Assembly (NCBI GenBank): GCA_015065695.1
Contig: SVPT01000002.1
Span: 1-54,557 of the forward strand
Length of the DNA: 54,557 bases
From: Oscillospiraceae bacterium
GTDB taxonomy: Bacteria > Bacillota > Clostridia > Oscillospirales > Acutalibacteraceae
Direction: 5' to 3'
Shown here: one piece after another, positions 8,457 through 18,444 of the stretch
Position numbering within the stretch: position 1 is the first letter of the stretch
How the letters are laid out: each line of letters starts with the position of its first letter
Notes under the pieces: generated by a model
What the model saw: the letters and a program-made list of their open reading frames with translations, nothing else
Databases searched by the model: none
What the model was told of the DNA's origin: nothing
Position numbers and translations under genes: made by a program

Positions 8457-10085
8457 TTGTTCTGCCGACAGTGCGGGTGCAACAATGATAACTACAGAAA
8501 GCTATGCAAGCGATGTGGCTCCGACCTTTACGCCGAGCCGATAGCCGCACCCTCCCCCGAGGCTGTGCCGGAGGGCGAGCTGCGCTATGCCCGAAAGAGC
8601 GAGGACGTTCTGACCGAGCTGAAAAAGCAGCTTGTGGGTCTTGAGCGCGCAGTCACACGGCAGCGCGCCCCTGTCGGGCTGATTTATGCGGCGGCGGCTG
8701 TGCTGCTGTGCTGTGTTGTTGCACTGACGGTGTTCAGTATCCGTGCCTGCAACCGCACCGACACCATAAGCTACGGCAACGAAAACGGCAATATCGCCCT
8801 TAATGCCCCTGCTGTCCTTGGAAGTGACGGCTGGCTGTACTGCACCTATTCCTGCGGCGAAAACCCGGGACTGTACCGCATATCCCCCGAAACAGGCGAG
8901 GAGCTGAAAATCAGCTTCCGGCAGCTTTCCTGCCTTTCCTATGCAGATGGCTGGGTGTACGGCATCGACACTGACGGCGCGCTGGTGCGCATCAGCAGCA
9001 ACGGCACCACCGCCCAGACCCTCTCTTCAAACGGTCCCATCACCTACCCCTCGCTGATGGGCGGCTTTATCTACTACCTTTCCGGCGACGGCAGCATCTA
9101 CCGCATGGACGTTTCCGACCCCATGCTGGAGGACGCCTATCCCGAATGTATAAGCCCGGGCTATGCCTCCGCACTGCTTGCCTTTGACGGTATGCTTTAC
9201 TACACCGAGAAAAACGACCCCCGCCTTATCTCCGCCAGTGACGCAAAGACCATGCACAAGATGAGCGGCGGTGCGCTGCCCAGAATGCAGTGCGGTGCGG
9301 TACACCGCATGGAGCCTGACGGGAGCGATGATGAGATACTGGCAAACGTGCCTGCCTACGGTCTTTCCCTCAGGGGAGACTGGATGTATTTCTTCACCGA
9401 TGATAAGGTGACTGTCAGTGCCTCCGACCTCATTGACCCCCAGCTGACCACCACCACGACCACCAAGAAAACCACAACTACCACCACAAAGAAGAAAACC
9501 ACAACCACAACAACGACTACAACGACCACAACAACTACTACCAAGAAAACCAGCAAGAAAACCACCACCGAAACAACCACTACCGTCTATTCCGGCACAA
9601 CCAAGAGGTCCTCCGCCACCACAGCCACCACCACGACCACTACCACCACCAAGCCCACCACTACCACAACCACGACCACTACGACAACCACCGCGCCCAC
9701 CGCTAGCACCGCCGCCACAACCACAACCTCTGCCGCCCCTCTCAGCGTAGAGATTGTGAAGATTCAGTGCTGGCGGTACAACCTGCACACAGGTGAATGG
9801 GAGCGATTCATGCAGGGCGACATCTCCTCCTCCCCCCTCAATGTCACCACCGGCGCGATATACTACATCAGCAGCGGCGGCAACCTGATGACCACCGACC
9901 TGAGCGGCGGCGAAAGCACACTGCTTGTCACCGATTCTCTGGAGGTCAACGGCTTCTCCATCTGCGGCGAATGGCTGTATTACTCTGCCAACAACGGCGG
10001 TCTGGTGGGTCGCGTCCATCGTGACGGCGGTGCGCCGGAGATTCTGGCGGCGAAAACCGACACGGCGGCACAGCCCGCGGCATAG
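8457..10085 (+). CDS. Zinc-ribbon membrane protein with DUF5050-like propeller repeats and a long Lys/Thr-rich tract
   Basis: 542 residues from a TTG start (AGAGGTGA 7 bases upstream). The N-terminus is a zinc ribbon (CRQCGCNN...CKRCG). A TM helix follows at about 78-98 (LIYAAAAVLLCCVVALTVFSI). The external part contains repeated WLYCTY / WVYGID / FIYYLSGDG / MLYYTEK / WMYFFTD units, the pattern of DUF5050 beta-propeller repeats. About 95 residues of almost pure Thr with Lys blocks (roughly 9446-9740) split the propeller, and two or three more repeats follow (WRYN, AIYYISSGG, WLYYSANN). A TATAAT at 8397-8402 is a likely -10. Function is unknown; the topology suggests a surface sensor or cell-wall-associated protein. 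It ends 51 bases before ygiQ. Confidence 0.7.
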   Translation: MFCRQCGCNNDNYRKLCKRCGSDLYAEPIAAPSPEAVPEGELRYARKSEDVLTELKKQLVGLERAVTRQRAPVGLIYAAAAVLLCCVVALTVFSIRACNRTDTISYGNENGNIALNAPAVLGSDGWLYCTYSCGENPGLYRISPETGEELKISFRQLSCLSYADGWVYGIDTDGALVRISSNGTTAQTLSSNGPITYPSLMGGFIYYLSGDGSIYRMDVSDPMLEDAYPECISPGYASALLAFDGMLYYTEKNDPRLISASDAKTMHKMSGGALPRMQCGAVHRMEPDGSDDEILANVPAYGLSLRGDWMYFFTDDKVTVSASDLIDPQLTTTTTTKKTTTTTTKKKTTTTTTTTTTTTTTTKKTSKKTTTETTTTVYSGTTKRSSATTATTTTTTTTKPTTTTTTTTTTTTAPTASTAATTTTSAAPLSVEIVKIQCWRYNLHTGEWERFMQGDISSSPLNVTTGAIYYISSGGNLMTTDLSGGESTLLVTDSLEVNGFSICGEWLYYSANNGGLVGRVHRDGGAPEILAAKTDTAAQPAA

Positions 10086-10136
10086 ATGCCCTGTGCCTTT
10101 CCCATTCCATTACTCATATAAAAGGATGTATCTGAA

Positions 10137-11996
10137 ATGTTCCTTCCTATATCGGCTGCCGATGTTGCACAGCGTGGCTGGTCTGAATTGGACTTTGTCC
10201 TTGTAACAGGCGATGCCTACTGCGACCACCCCTCTTTCGGCATTGCCATCATCTCCCGGGTGCTGGAGGCAGAGGGCTACAAATGCGCCATTCTCTCCCA
10301 GCCCCGCTTCGACCGCCCCGATGACTTCAGACGCTTCGGCAAGCCCCGACTGGGCTTTATGATAACCGGCGGCAACATCGACTCCATGGTTGCCCACTAC
10401 ACCGCCGCCAGACGCAAGCGCAGCGAGGACAGCTACTCCCCCGGCGGCAAGGCCGGTCTGCGCCCCGACAGAGCCACCGTTGTCTACAGCAGGCTTGCCC
10501 GCAAGGCCTATCCCGATGTGCCCATCATCATCGGCGGACTGGAGGCTTCCCTGCGCCGCTTTGCCCACTACGACTATTGGGCGGACAAGGTCATGCCCTC
10601 CATTCTGCTCGATTCCGGCGCGGACATTCTCTCCTACGGCATGGGCGAAAACCAGACCATCGAGCTGGCACGCCGCCTTGCCGAGGGCGAGCCTGTCTCG
10701 CAGATTCTGGACGTGCGCGGCACCTGTGTTGCTGTACCCATAAGCGAGTACACTCCCCGCAAGGTGGCTGAGTGCCCCTCCTACGAGCAGGTGTGCCAGT
10801 CCAAAAAAGAGTATGCCGTTTCCTGCCGTATTCAGCAGGACGAGCATGACGCGGTGCGCGGCAAGACCATCATTCAGCGTCACGGCGACAAGATGCTCAT
10901 ATGCAACCCGCCCATGCCGCCCCTCCCGCAGGAGCAGTTTGACCGGGTGTACGAGCTGCCCTACGAGCGCCGTGCCCACCCCTGCTACGATGAGCAGGGC
11001 GGTGTACCCGGCATGGAAGAGGTGGAGTTTTCCATCATACATAACCGGGGCTGCTTCGGTGCGTGCGCATTCTGCTCCCTCGCCTTCCATCAGGGCCGCA
11101 CCATCACCACCCGCAGCATCGAATCGGTGGTGCGGGAAGCCGAGAGCTTTGTAAAGAATCCCCGCTTCAAGGGCAACATACATGATGTAGGCGGCCCTAC
11201 CGCCAACTTCCGCAAGCCCGCCTGCAAAAAGCAGCTTGAGCATGGCGTGTGCAAGGGCAAACGCTGCCTTGCGCCCACACCCTGCCCCAACCTTGAGGTT
11301 GACCACAGCGAATATCTGGAGCTGCTGCGGCGGCTGAGAAAGATAAAGGGCGTAAAGCGTGTGTTTGTGCGCTCCGGCATACGGTTTGACTACCTGATGC
11401 TGGATAAGGACGACACCTTTATGCGTGAGCTGATACAGTACCACGTCAGCGGACAGCTCAAGGTGGCACCCGAGCATTGCTCCAACCATGTGCTGGACGC
11501 CATGGGCAAGCCCCACATCGAAGCCTACCGCGCATTTTCCAAGAAATTCTTCCGCGTCACCGAGGAAATCGGCAAGGAGCAGTACCTTGTGCCCTACCTG
11601 ATGAGCAGCCACCCGGGCAGCCGCCTGAGGGACGCGGTGGAGCTTTCCCTCTTCCTGCGGGAGCAACGCCTGCGCCCCGAGCAGGTGCAGGACTTCTACC
11701 CCACCCCCGGCACCATCTCCACCTGTATGTACTACACGGGGCTTGACCCCTACACACTGGAAGAGGTGTATGTCCCCAAAAAGCCTGAGGAAAAGGCAGA
11801 GCAGCGTGCCCTGCTGCAATACTTCAAGCCGGAAAACCGTGAGATAGTGGAGCGTGCCCTGCACAAGGCGGGACGCAGTGACCTGATAGGCACAGGCAGC
11901 GGATGTCTGGTGCGCGGCAGTGCGCCCAAAGCCCCCCAAAAGGGCAAGCCCACCCGCAAGCCCTCTCAGTCCAGACGGGGCAAAAACAGACGATAA
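10137..11996 (+). CDS. YgiQ family radical SAM protein
   Basis: 619 residues, matching the YgiQ family length. The N-terminus (DFVLVTGDAYCDHPSFG) and IIGGLEASLRRFAHYDYW are typical YgiQ signatures from the B12-binding-like N-terminal domain. The radical SAM cluster motif CFGACAFC (CxxxCxxC) is near residue 306. The C-terminus is the usual basic low-complexity tail (KPTRKPSQSRRGK). Biochemical function is not established for the family. RBS AAAGGATG. It is followed after 39 bases by another radical SAM gene, so the two may form an operon. Confidence 0.92.
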   Translation: MFLPISAADVAQRGWSELDFVLVTGDAYCDHPSFGIAIISRVLEAEGYKCAILSQPRFDRPDDFRRFGKPRLGFMITGGNIDSMVAHYTAARRKRSEDSYSPGGKAGLRPDRATVVYSRLARKAYPDVPIIIGGLEASLRRFAHYDYWADKVMPSILLDSGADILSYGMGENQTIELARRLAEGEPVSQILDVRGTCVAVPISEYTPRKVAECPSYEQVCQSKKEYAVSCRIQQDEHDAVRGKTIIQRHGDKMLICNPPMPPLPQEQFDRVYELPYERRAHPCYDEQGGVPGMEEVEFSIIHNRGCFGACAFCSLAFHQGRTITTRSIESVVREAESFVKNPRFKGNIHDVGGPTANFRKPACKKQLEHGVCKGKRCLAPTPCPNLEVDHSEYLELLRRLRKIKGVKRVFVRSGIRFDYLMLDKDDTFMRELIQYHVSGQLKVAPEHCSNHVLDAMGKPHIEAYRAFSKKFFRVTEEIGKEQYLVPYLMSSHPGSRLRDAVELSLFLREQRLRPEQVQDFYPTPGTISTCMYYTGLDPYTLEEVYVPKKPEEKAEQRALLQYFKPENREIVERALHKAGRSDLIGTGSGCLVRGSAPKAPQKGKPTRKPSQSRRGKNRR

Positions 11997-12035
11997 TCCC
12001 CCTGTGATATTTGACAGAAGATAAGGAGAAGCACC

Positions 12036-12710
12036 ATGCTCATAGCCGGATTCCAGAAAAACTCCTTTGTTGACTACCCGGGCAAGATTGCTGCGGTGGT
12101 CTTTACCCCCCACTGCAATATGCGCTGCTGGTACTGCCACAACCGCCACATTCTCGGTCACGATGCCGAGCTGCTGGACGAGCAGGCGGTGCTGGAATTT
12201 CTCGACCGCAGAAAGGGCGCACTGGACGCGGTGGTCATTTCCGGCGGCGAGCCCACCCTGCGTGCCAATCTGCCGCTGTTTATTGATGTGCTCCGTGACA
12301 TGGGCTACCTTGTCAAGCTGGACACCAACGGCACCAATCCCAAGATGCTTGCGTCGCTTATTCAGGCAGGCAAGCTGGACTATGTGGCAATGGACATAAA
12401 AGCCCCCTTTGAAAAATACGGCGAGATAACGCAGGTAAAGGACGACATCGCCGCCATACGTCAAAGTGCCACTCTGCTCATCAACGGCGGCATCGACTAC
12501 GAATTCCGCACCACCTTTGCTCCCAACCTGACCCCTGAGGACATAGGCACACTGGCGCGGGAGATACAGGGCGCAAAGCGTTACTACCTGCAGCAGTACC
12601 GCCCCCGCGACAAGGAAGACCCACATTCCCACACCCCCGAGGAGCTTAACGCAGCGGCAGAGTGCGCCCGCGCCGTACTCGGCGATGCGGTCATTGTCCG
12701 CGGACTGTAG
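12036..12710 (+). CDS. Radical SAM activase, NrdG-like (anaerobic ribonucleotide reductase activating protein type)
   Basis: 224 residues starting MLIAGFQKNSFVDYPGKIAAVVFT, with the Fe-S motif CNMRCWYC (CxxxCxxC) near residue 27, then the expected VVISGGEPTL and LVKLDTNGTNP motifs. Glycyl-radical-enzyme activases of this type load the glycyl radical on class III ribonucleotide reductase or related enzymes. No partner glycyl radical enzyme is in the window, so the client is unknown. It is downstream of ygiQ on the same strand and ends at a bidirectional terminator. Confidence 0.85.
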   Translation: MLIAGFQKNSFVDYPGKIAAVVFTPHCNMRCWYCHNRHILGHDAELLDEQAVLEFLDRRKGALDAVVISGGEPTLRANLPLFIDVLRDMGYLVKLDTNGTNPKMLASLIQAGKLDYVAMDIKAPFEKYGEITQVKDDIAAIRQSATLLINGGIDYEFRTTFAPNLTPEDIGTLAREIQGAKRYYLQQYRPRDKEDPHSHTPEELNAAAECARAVLGDAVIVRGL

Positions 12711-12767
12711 CCCGCCGATATTCTATCGTAAAAGGCACACCTCCGCCCTGTCCGACAAATCTGTATA

Positions 12768-12820
12768 TATACAAAAATGCACCCCCGAAAGTCTGTCTTT
12801 CGGGGGTACATTATATTTTT
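12768..12820. terminator. Bidirectional terminator between the NrdG-like gene and argF
   Basis: A perfect stem, ACCCCCGAAAG / CTTTCGGGGGT (12781-12807) with a 5-base loop, has a T-rich stretch on each side. It serves both convergent genes. Confidence 0.85.
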
Positions 12821-12825
12821 GCATA

Positions 12826-13818
12826 TTATTTCTTCATGCAGGTCAGGATAACCGCCTTGATGGTGTGCATTCTGTTCTCTGCCTCGTCGAAAACGATGGA
12901 GGCGGGAGACTCAAAGACCTCGTCGGTGACTTCCATCTCTTCGATGCCGTACTTGGCGTAAATCTCACGTGCAACGGTGGTGTTCTGGTCGTGGAAGCTG
13001 GGCAGGCAGTGCATAAACACGGCACCTTCGCTTGCCATAGCCATCTTCGCGCTGTCAACTCTGTACGGGGTGAGCAGCTTTATGCGCTCCTCCCACACAC
13101 TTTCGGGCTCGCCCATGGATACCCATATGTCGGTATAGAGAACGTCTGCGCCCTTTGTTGCCTCCTCAATGTCCTCGGTAAGCGTGATAGTGCAGCCGTT
13201 TTCCGCAGCTATCGCCCTCGCCTGCTCCACCAGCTCAGGGGCAGGGAACAGCTCCTTCGGAGCGCAGGCGGTGAAGTTGAGACCCATCTTGGCACAGCCT
13301 ATCATAAGCGAGTTGCCCATGTTGAATCGGGCATCACCGTAATAGGTCATGTTAATGCCCTTGAAATGACCGAAATGCTCCTCGATGGTGAGCAGGTCGG
13401 CAATTATCTGCGTGGGGTGGAACTGGTCGGTAAGACCGTTGAAAACAGGCACGCCCGAATACTTCGCAAGATCCTCGACAATGGACTGGTCATAGCCTCT
13501 GTATTCGATGCAGTCGTACATTCTGCCAAGAACGCGGGCTGTGTCCGCAAGGCTTTCCTTTTTGCCCATCTGGGAGGCACCGGGGTCAAGGAAGGTAACG
13601 CCCATGCCCAGATCCATTCCCGCTACCTCAAAGGCGCAGCGGGTGCGGGTGCTGGTCTTTTCAAAGAGAAGCACCATGTTCTTGCCCTCAAGATGGCGGT
13701 GGGGAATACCGGCTTTCTTCTGTCTTTTCAGCTCAGCGGCAGTGTCGATGAACTCTCTGATTTCTGCAGGGGAGAAATCAAGCAGCTTCAAAAAGCAATT
13801 CTTGTATTCAGGATGCAT
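12826..13818 (-). CDS. argF: Ornithine carbamoyltransferase
   Basis: 330 residues, normal OTC length. It has the carbamoyl-phosphate motif EKTSTRTR, the HPTQIIAD motif and the ornithine-loop HCLP motif ([11 protein letters not shown]). It makes citrulline from ornithine and carbamoyl phosphate in arginine biosynthesis. The catabolic arcB would be an alternative, but the ARG box upstream and the absence of arcA/arcC favour the anabolic role. The ATG at 13818 is preferred: the in-frame TTG at 13833 overlaps the ribosome binding site TTGGAG. A consensus promoter and operator precede it. Confidence 0.93.
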   Translation of the reverse strand: MHPEYKNCFLKLLDFSPAEIREFIDTAAELKRQKKAGIPHRHLEGKNMVLLFEKTSTRTRCAFEVAGMDLGMGVTFLDPGASQMGKKESLADTARVLGRMYDCIEYRGYDQSIVEDLAKYSGVPVFNGLTDQFHPTQIIADLLTIEEHFGHFKGINMTYYGDARFNMGNSLMIGCAKMGLNFTACAPKELFPAPELVEQARAIAAENGCTITLTEDIEEATKGADVLYTDIWVSMGEPESVWEERIKLLTPYRVDSAKMAMASEGAVFMHCLPSFHDQNTTVAREIYAKYGIEEMEVTDEVFESPASIVFDEAENRMHTIKAVILTCMKK

Positions 13819-13842
13819 ATTTATTGGCTCCAATCTGTATAT

Positions 13843-13860
13843 ATTGAATTTTTATTCATG
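13843..13860 (-). promoter_or_regulatory. ARG box (ArgR/AhrC operator) of argF
   Basis: CATGAATAAAAATTCAAT on the minus strand contains the perfect palindrome TGAAT-AAAA-ATTCA, matching the ARG box consensus of enterobacterial ArgR and Bacillus AhrC. It lies 11 bases downstream of the argF -10 box, about +5 to +22, an ideal position for arginine-dependent repression. No argR gene is in the window. Confidence 0.8.
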
Positions 13861-13871
13861 CATTTTAAATT

Positions 13872-13900
13872 ATTATACACTCTTTTGCCGGTTTTGTCAA
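13872..13900 (-). promoter_or_regulatory. Consensus sigma-A promoter of argF
   Basis: TTGACA (13895-13900) and TATAAT (13872-13877) with exactly 17 bases between them on the minus strand. Both hexamers match the consensus perfectly. Confidence 0.88.
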
Positions 13901-13956
13901 GTGTATCGTGTCAAACAGACCATTCTGCGATTTTCAGAAAAACCGATGTATGCCTA

Positions 13957-13986
13957 TCGACATACTGCCCTCTTCCATGCTATAAT
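13957..13986 (+). promoter_or_regulatory. Promoter of the GTPase-NYN gene
   Basis: TCGACA (13957-13962), an 18-base spacer and TATAAT (13981-13986) with an extended -10 TG (TGCTATAAT). The gene starts 34 bases downstream of the -10 box, so the leader is very short, with no room for the transcription-attenuation leader found upstream of mobile tet(M) genes. Confidence 0.7.
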
Positions 13987-14019
13987 ACCTTAGATTACTC
14001 TCGGAAGGGGGGCATTGCC

Positions 14020-16614
14020 ATGTCCGGACAACCGAAAAAGAAGCACATCTGCGTCGGATTGCTCGCCCACGTCGATGCGGGAAAAACCACCCTTGCGGAG
14101 GCCCTGCTGTACAGCGCGGGCAGCTCCCGCTCCATCGGACGTGTGGACAAGGGCGATACCGTCATGGACACCCACCGCCTTGAGCGGGAGAGGGGCATCA
14201 CCATCTTCGCCAGTCAGGCAGAGATGACGGTGGGTGATTTGGACATCACCCTGCTGGACACCCCCGGACACGTTGACTTTTCCTCCGAGACCGAGCGCAC
14301 TCTGCAGGTGCTGGATTACGCTGTGCTGGTCATCAGCGGCATTGACGGCGTGCAGGCGCACACCCGCACCCTGTGGCGGCTGCTTGAGGGCTGCGGCGTG
14401 CCTGTCATCATCTTCGTTTCCAAGATGGACCTTGCAGAGGAGCGTGATTCCGATAACCCCCAGAGTAAGCTTATGGCAGAGCTGCAGAAGGAGCTGAACG
14501 CAGGCTGCATCAACTTCTCCGCCGACAGAGCCGAGCGTGACGAAGCCCTCGCCATGTGCTCCGAGCCGCTGCTGGAGCGCTTCCTTGAGGGCGGCGAAAT
14601 AACCGACAGCGATGCCGCCGCCCTGATACTTTCCCGCCGCGCCTTCCCCTGCTTCTTCGGCTCCGGTCTTAAGCTGAAGGGCATTGATGAACTTATGGAA
14701 GGGCTGCAGCGCTTCATTATCCCCCCTGAGTACCCCCAGACCTTCGGCGGCAGGGTGTTCAAAATCAGCCGCGACAAGAATGAACGTCTGACCCACATCA
14801 AGGTCAGCGGCGGCGTACTCAAGGTCAAGGACACCGTAACAATAGACGGTGTCAGCGAGAAGATAAACCAGATACGCATATACTCCGGCGCAAAATATGT
14901 CACCGTGGACGAGCTTCCCGCAGGCTCGGTGTGCGCCGTCACAGGACTGACCCACACCGCAGGCGGCATGGGTCTTGGCTACGAATCGCATGGCGAAAAG
15001 CCGGTGCTTGAGCCGGTGATGAACTACCGCATCACGCTGCCCGAGGGCTGCGATGCCCGCACCCTGCTGCCCAAGCTGCGCACGCTGGAGGAGGAAGACC
15101 CTCAACTTCACATCACATGGAAGGAGTTTCTGCAGGAAATTCACGTCAGCCTGATGGGCGAAGTGCAGACCGAGATACTCAAGAGTCTTATCTCCGAGAA
15201 ATTCGGCGTTGATGTGGGCATTGATCAGGGTCGTGTGCTGTACAAGGAAACCATAGAGAACACCGTAGAGGGCGTAGGACACTACGAGCCCCTGCGTCAC
15301 TATGCCGAGGTGCATCTGCTGATGGAGCCGCTCCCCCGTGGCAGCGGACTGGTCTTTGACACCATGGTCAGCGAGGACGACCTTGACCGCAACTGGCAGC
15401 GGCTGGTGCTGATGCATCTTAACGAAAAGCAGCACATCGGCGTGCTGACCGGCTCACCCATCACCGATATGCGCATAACGCTGACCGCAGGCAGAGCCCA
15501 CCTGAAGCACACCGAGGGCGGCGACTTCCGTCAGGCAACCTACCGCGCTGTGCGGCAGGGACTTATGCAGGCGCAGTCGGTGCTGCTGGAGCCTTACTAC
15601 GCTTTCCGTCTGGAAGTGCCCTTTGAGCAGCTTGGCAGGGCGATGAACGATATTCGCCTGCGCAAGGGCAGCGTTGGTCAGCCGGAGGAAAGCGGCGGTA
15701 TGTCGGTGCTGACTGGACGTGCCCCCGTGGTGCTGATGAACGGCTACGCTGCCGAGGTTGCCGCATACACAGGCGGCAGGGGCAGACTGGCTCTCGAGCC
15801 CGCGGGCTACGATGTCTGCCACAACACCGAGCGGGTCATTCTCGACACCATCTATCAGCCCGAAGCGGACATGGACAACTCCCCCGATTCGGTATTCTGC
15901 GCCCACGGCGGCGGCTTTGTTGTCAAGTGGGACAAGGTGCCTGAATATATGCACCTTGAAAGCTGCCTGAAGAAAAAGGCGGCACAGTCGGAGGTAATCA
16001 GCCACCGCCGCATCAGCATTGACGACCGGGAGCTGGAAGCCATCATGGAGAGGGAATTCGGTCCGGTAAAGTACAACCTCTACCGCCGCCCCGAGCGGGT
16101 GGAGATGAGCATGGAGCACACCGAGCTTCCCCCACCGCGCAGGCAGTATGTAATCGTTGACGGCTACAACGTCATCTTCGCATGGGATGAGCTCAAGCAG
16201 ATAGCGCAGCACAGCCTTGAATCGGCACGCGACAGGCTGATGAATATGCTGTGCAGCTACAGCGCATACACCGGCATCAATGTCATTCTCGTTTTCGATG
16301 CTTATCGCGTACCTGCGGGGCAGGGCGAGCGGTTTGATTTCCACAACATACACATCGTCTACACCAAAGAGCGTGAGCTGGGCGACGTATATATTGAAAA
16401 ACTGGTCGCCGAAATCGGCAAGAACGAATATGTCCGCGTGGTCACCTCCGACCGCATGATTCAGCTTACCGCCATACGCTCAGGCGTGCTGCGTGTTTCC
16501 TCCGCAGAGTTTGAGCGGGAAATGGACAGCGTGCATAGGAGAATCGCGCAGACACTGGACAACATGGAGGGTGCGCCAGCGGCTACGCTGGGGGATGTTA
16601 TTAAGAAAGTTTAG
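14020..16614 (+). CDS. EF-G/TetM-type ribosomal-protection GTPase fused to a C-terminal NYN (Rae1/YacP-like) nuclease domain
   Basis: 864 residues from an ATG with GGAAGGGGGG upstream. The N-terminal GTPase has G1 AHVDAGKTTL, switch motif RGITI, G3 DTPGH and G4 SKMD, then domains II-V in the order of TetM/TetW/EF-G. From about residue 708 an extra NYN/PIN-like domain follows: VIVDGYNVIF, VILVFDAYRV, YTKERELGD and VTSDRMIQ carry the acidic residues expected of the YacP/Rae1 family. Rae1 is a ribosome-associated endonuclease that cuts mRNA in the A site. TetM-like proteins remodel the A site. A cis fusion suggests a translating-ribosome rescue or mRNA-cleavage factor rather than plain tetracycline resistance; that role is inference. 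Open sequence upstream of 14020 in the same frame is not coding, because it runs antisense through argF. Confidence 0.85.
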   Translation: MSGQPKKKHICVGLLAHVDAGKTTLAEALLYSAGSSRSIGRVDKGDTVMDTHRLERERGITIFASQAEMTVGDLDITLLDTPGHVDFSSETERTLQVLDYAVLVISGIDGVQAHTRTLWRLLEGCGVPVIIFVSKMDLAEERDSDNPQSKLMAELQKELNAGCINFSADRAERDEALAMCSEPLLERFLEGGEITDSDAAALILSRRAFPCFFGSGLKLKGIDELMEGLQRFIIPPEYPQTFGGRVFKISRDKNERLTHIKVSGGVLKVKDTVTIDGVSEKINQIRIYSGAKYVTVDELPAGSVCAVTGLTHTAGGMGLGYESHGEKPVLEPVMNYRITLPEGCDARTLLPKLRTLEEEDPQLHITWKEFLQEIHVSLMGEVQTEILKSLISEKFGVDVGIDQGRVLYKETIENTVEGVGHYEPLRHYAEVHLLMEPLPRGSGLVFDTMVSEDDLDRNWQRLVLMHLNEKQHIGVLTGSPITDMRITLTAGRAHLKHTEGGDFRQATYRAVRQGLMQAQSVLLEPYYAFRLEVPFEQLGRAMNDIRLRKGSVGQPEESGGMSVLTGRAPVVLMNGYAAEVAAYTGGRGRLALEPAGYDVCHNTERVILDTIYQPEADMDNSPDSVFCAHGGGFVVKWDKVPEYMHLESCLKKKAAQSEVISHRRISIDDRELEAIMEREFGPVKYNLYRRPERVEMSMEHTELPPPRRQYVIVDGYNVIFAWDELKQIAQHSLESARDRLMNMLCSYSAYTGINVILVFDAYRVPAGQGERFDFHNIHIVYTKERELGDVYIEKLVAEIGKNEYVRVVTSDRMIQLTAIRSGVLRVSSAEFEREMDSVHRRIAQTLDNMEGAPAATLGDVIKKV

Positions 16615-16707
16615 GATTTCCGCCTGTCCTGCTGCAAGTCGGGTTTTGCGGCATATCCGTGCCGATTTTTCAAACAGTCGGCAGACAATACCCTTTGATA
16701 TTTTTCC

Positions 16708-16736
16708 TTGACACCCCACAGGCGACGTGCTATAAT
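16708..16736 (+). promoter_or_regulatory. Consensus promoter of guaB
   Basis: TTGACA (16708-16713), a 17-base spacer and TATAAT (16731-16736), both perfect. The leader to the guaB ATG is about 130 bases. I see no purine-riboswitch core in it. Confidence 0.85.
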
Positions 16737-16795
16737 GACATATTAATAACCACTTTCGACCGCTTCCCCGTTTTTGGGCAGAAATGTCACGCTGA

Positions 16796-18355
<1,560 letters not shown>

Positions 18356-18370
18356 TTTACACAATTTTTA

Positions 18371-18399
18371 TTGACGCAGACCTGCTGATGTAATACAAT
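18371..18399 (+). promoter_or_regulatory. Promoter of the zinc-ribbon membrane protein gene
   Basis: TTGACG (18371-18376), 17 bases, TACAAT (18394-18399), in the 89-base gap after guaB. Confidence 0.65.
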
Positions 18400-18444
18400 G
18401 AAGATTGCAATGAAAATTCTTCAGATTGGAATGGGTGTCTGTAT

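Noticed and set aside
9446-9740. CRISPR-like or tandem DNA repeat array
   Set aside because: The repetition is codon-level (Thr and Lys triplets) inside an open reading frame, with no repeat-spacer layout.
10110-12632. 840-codon minus-strand open frame opposite ygiQ and the NrdG-like gene
   Set aside because: It is the complement of two well-conserved radical SAM genes and has no recognisable domain.
12685-14019. Long in-frame extension upstream of the GTPase-NYN protein
   Set aside because: It runs antisense through argF and its terminator; the ATG at 14020 has a ribosome binding site, a promoter just upstream and the conserved family N-terminus.
14020-16614. Acquired tetracycline resistance gene
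   Set aside because: It carries an extra NYN domain, no attenuation leader and no mobile element nearby; a chromosomal housekeeping or stress role is more likely.
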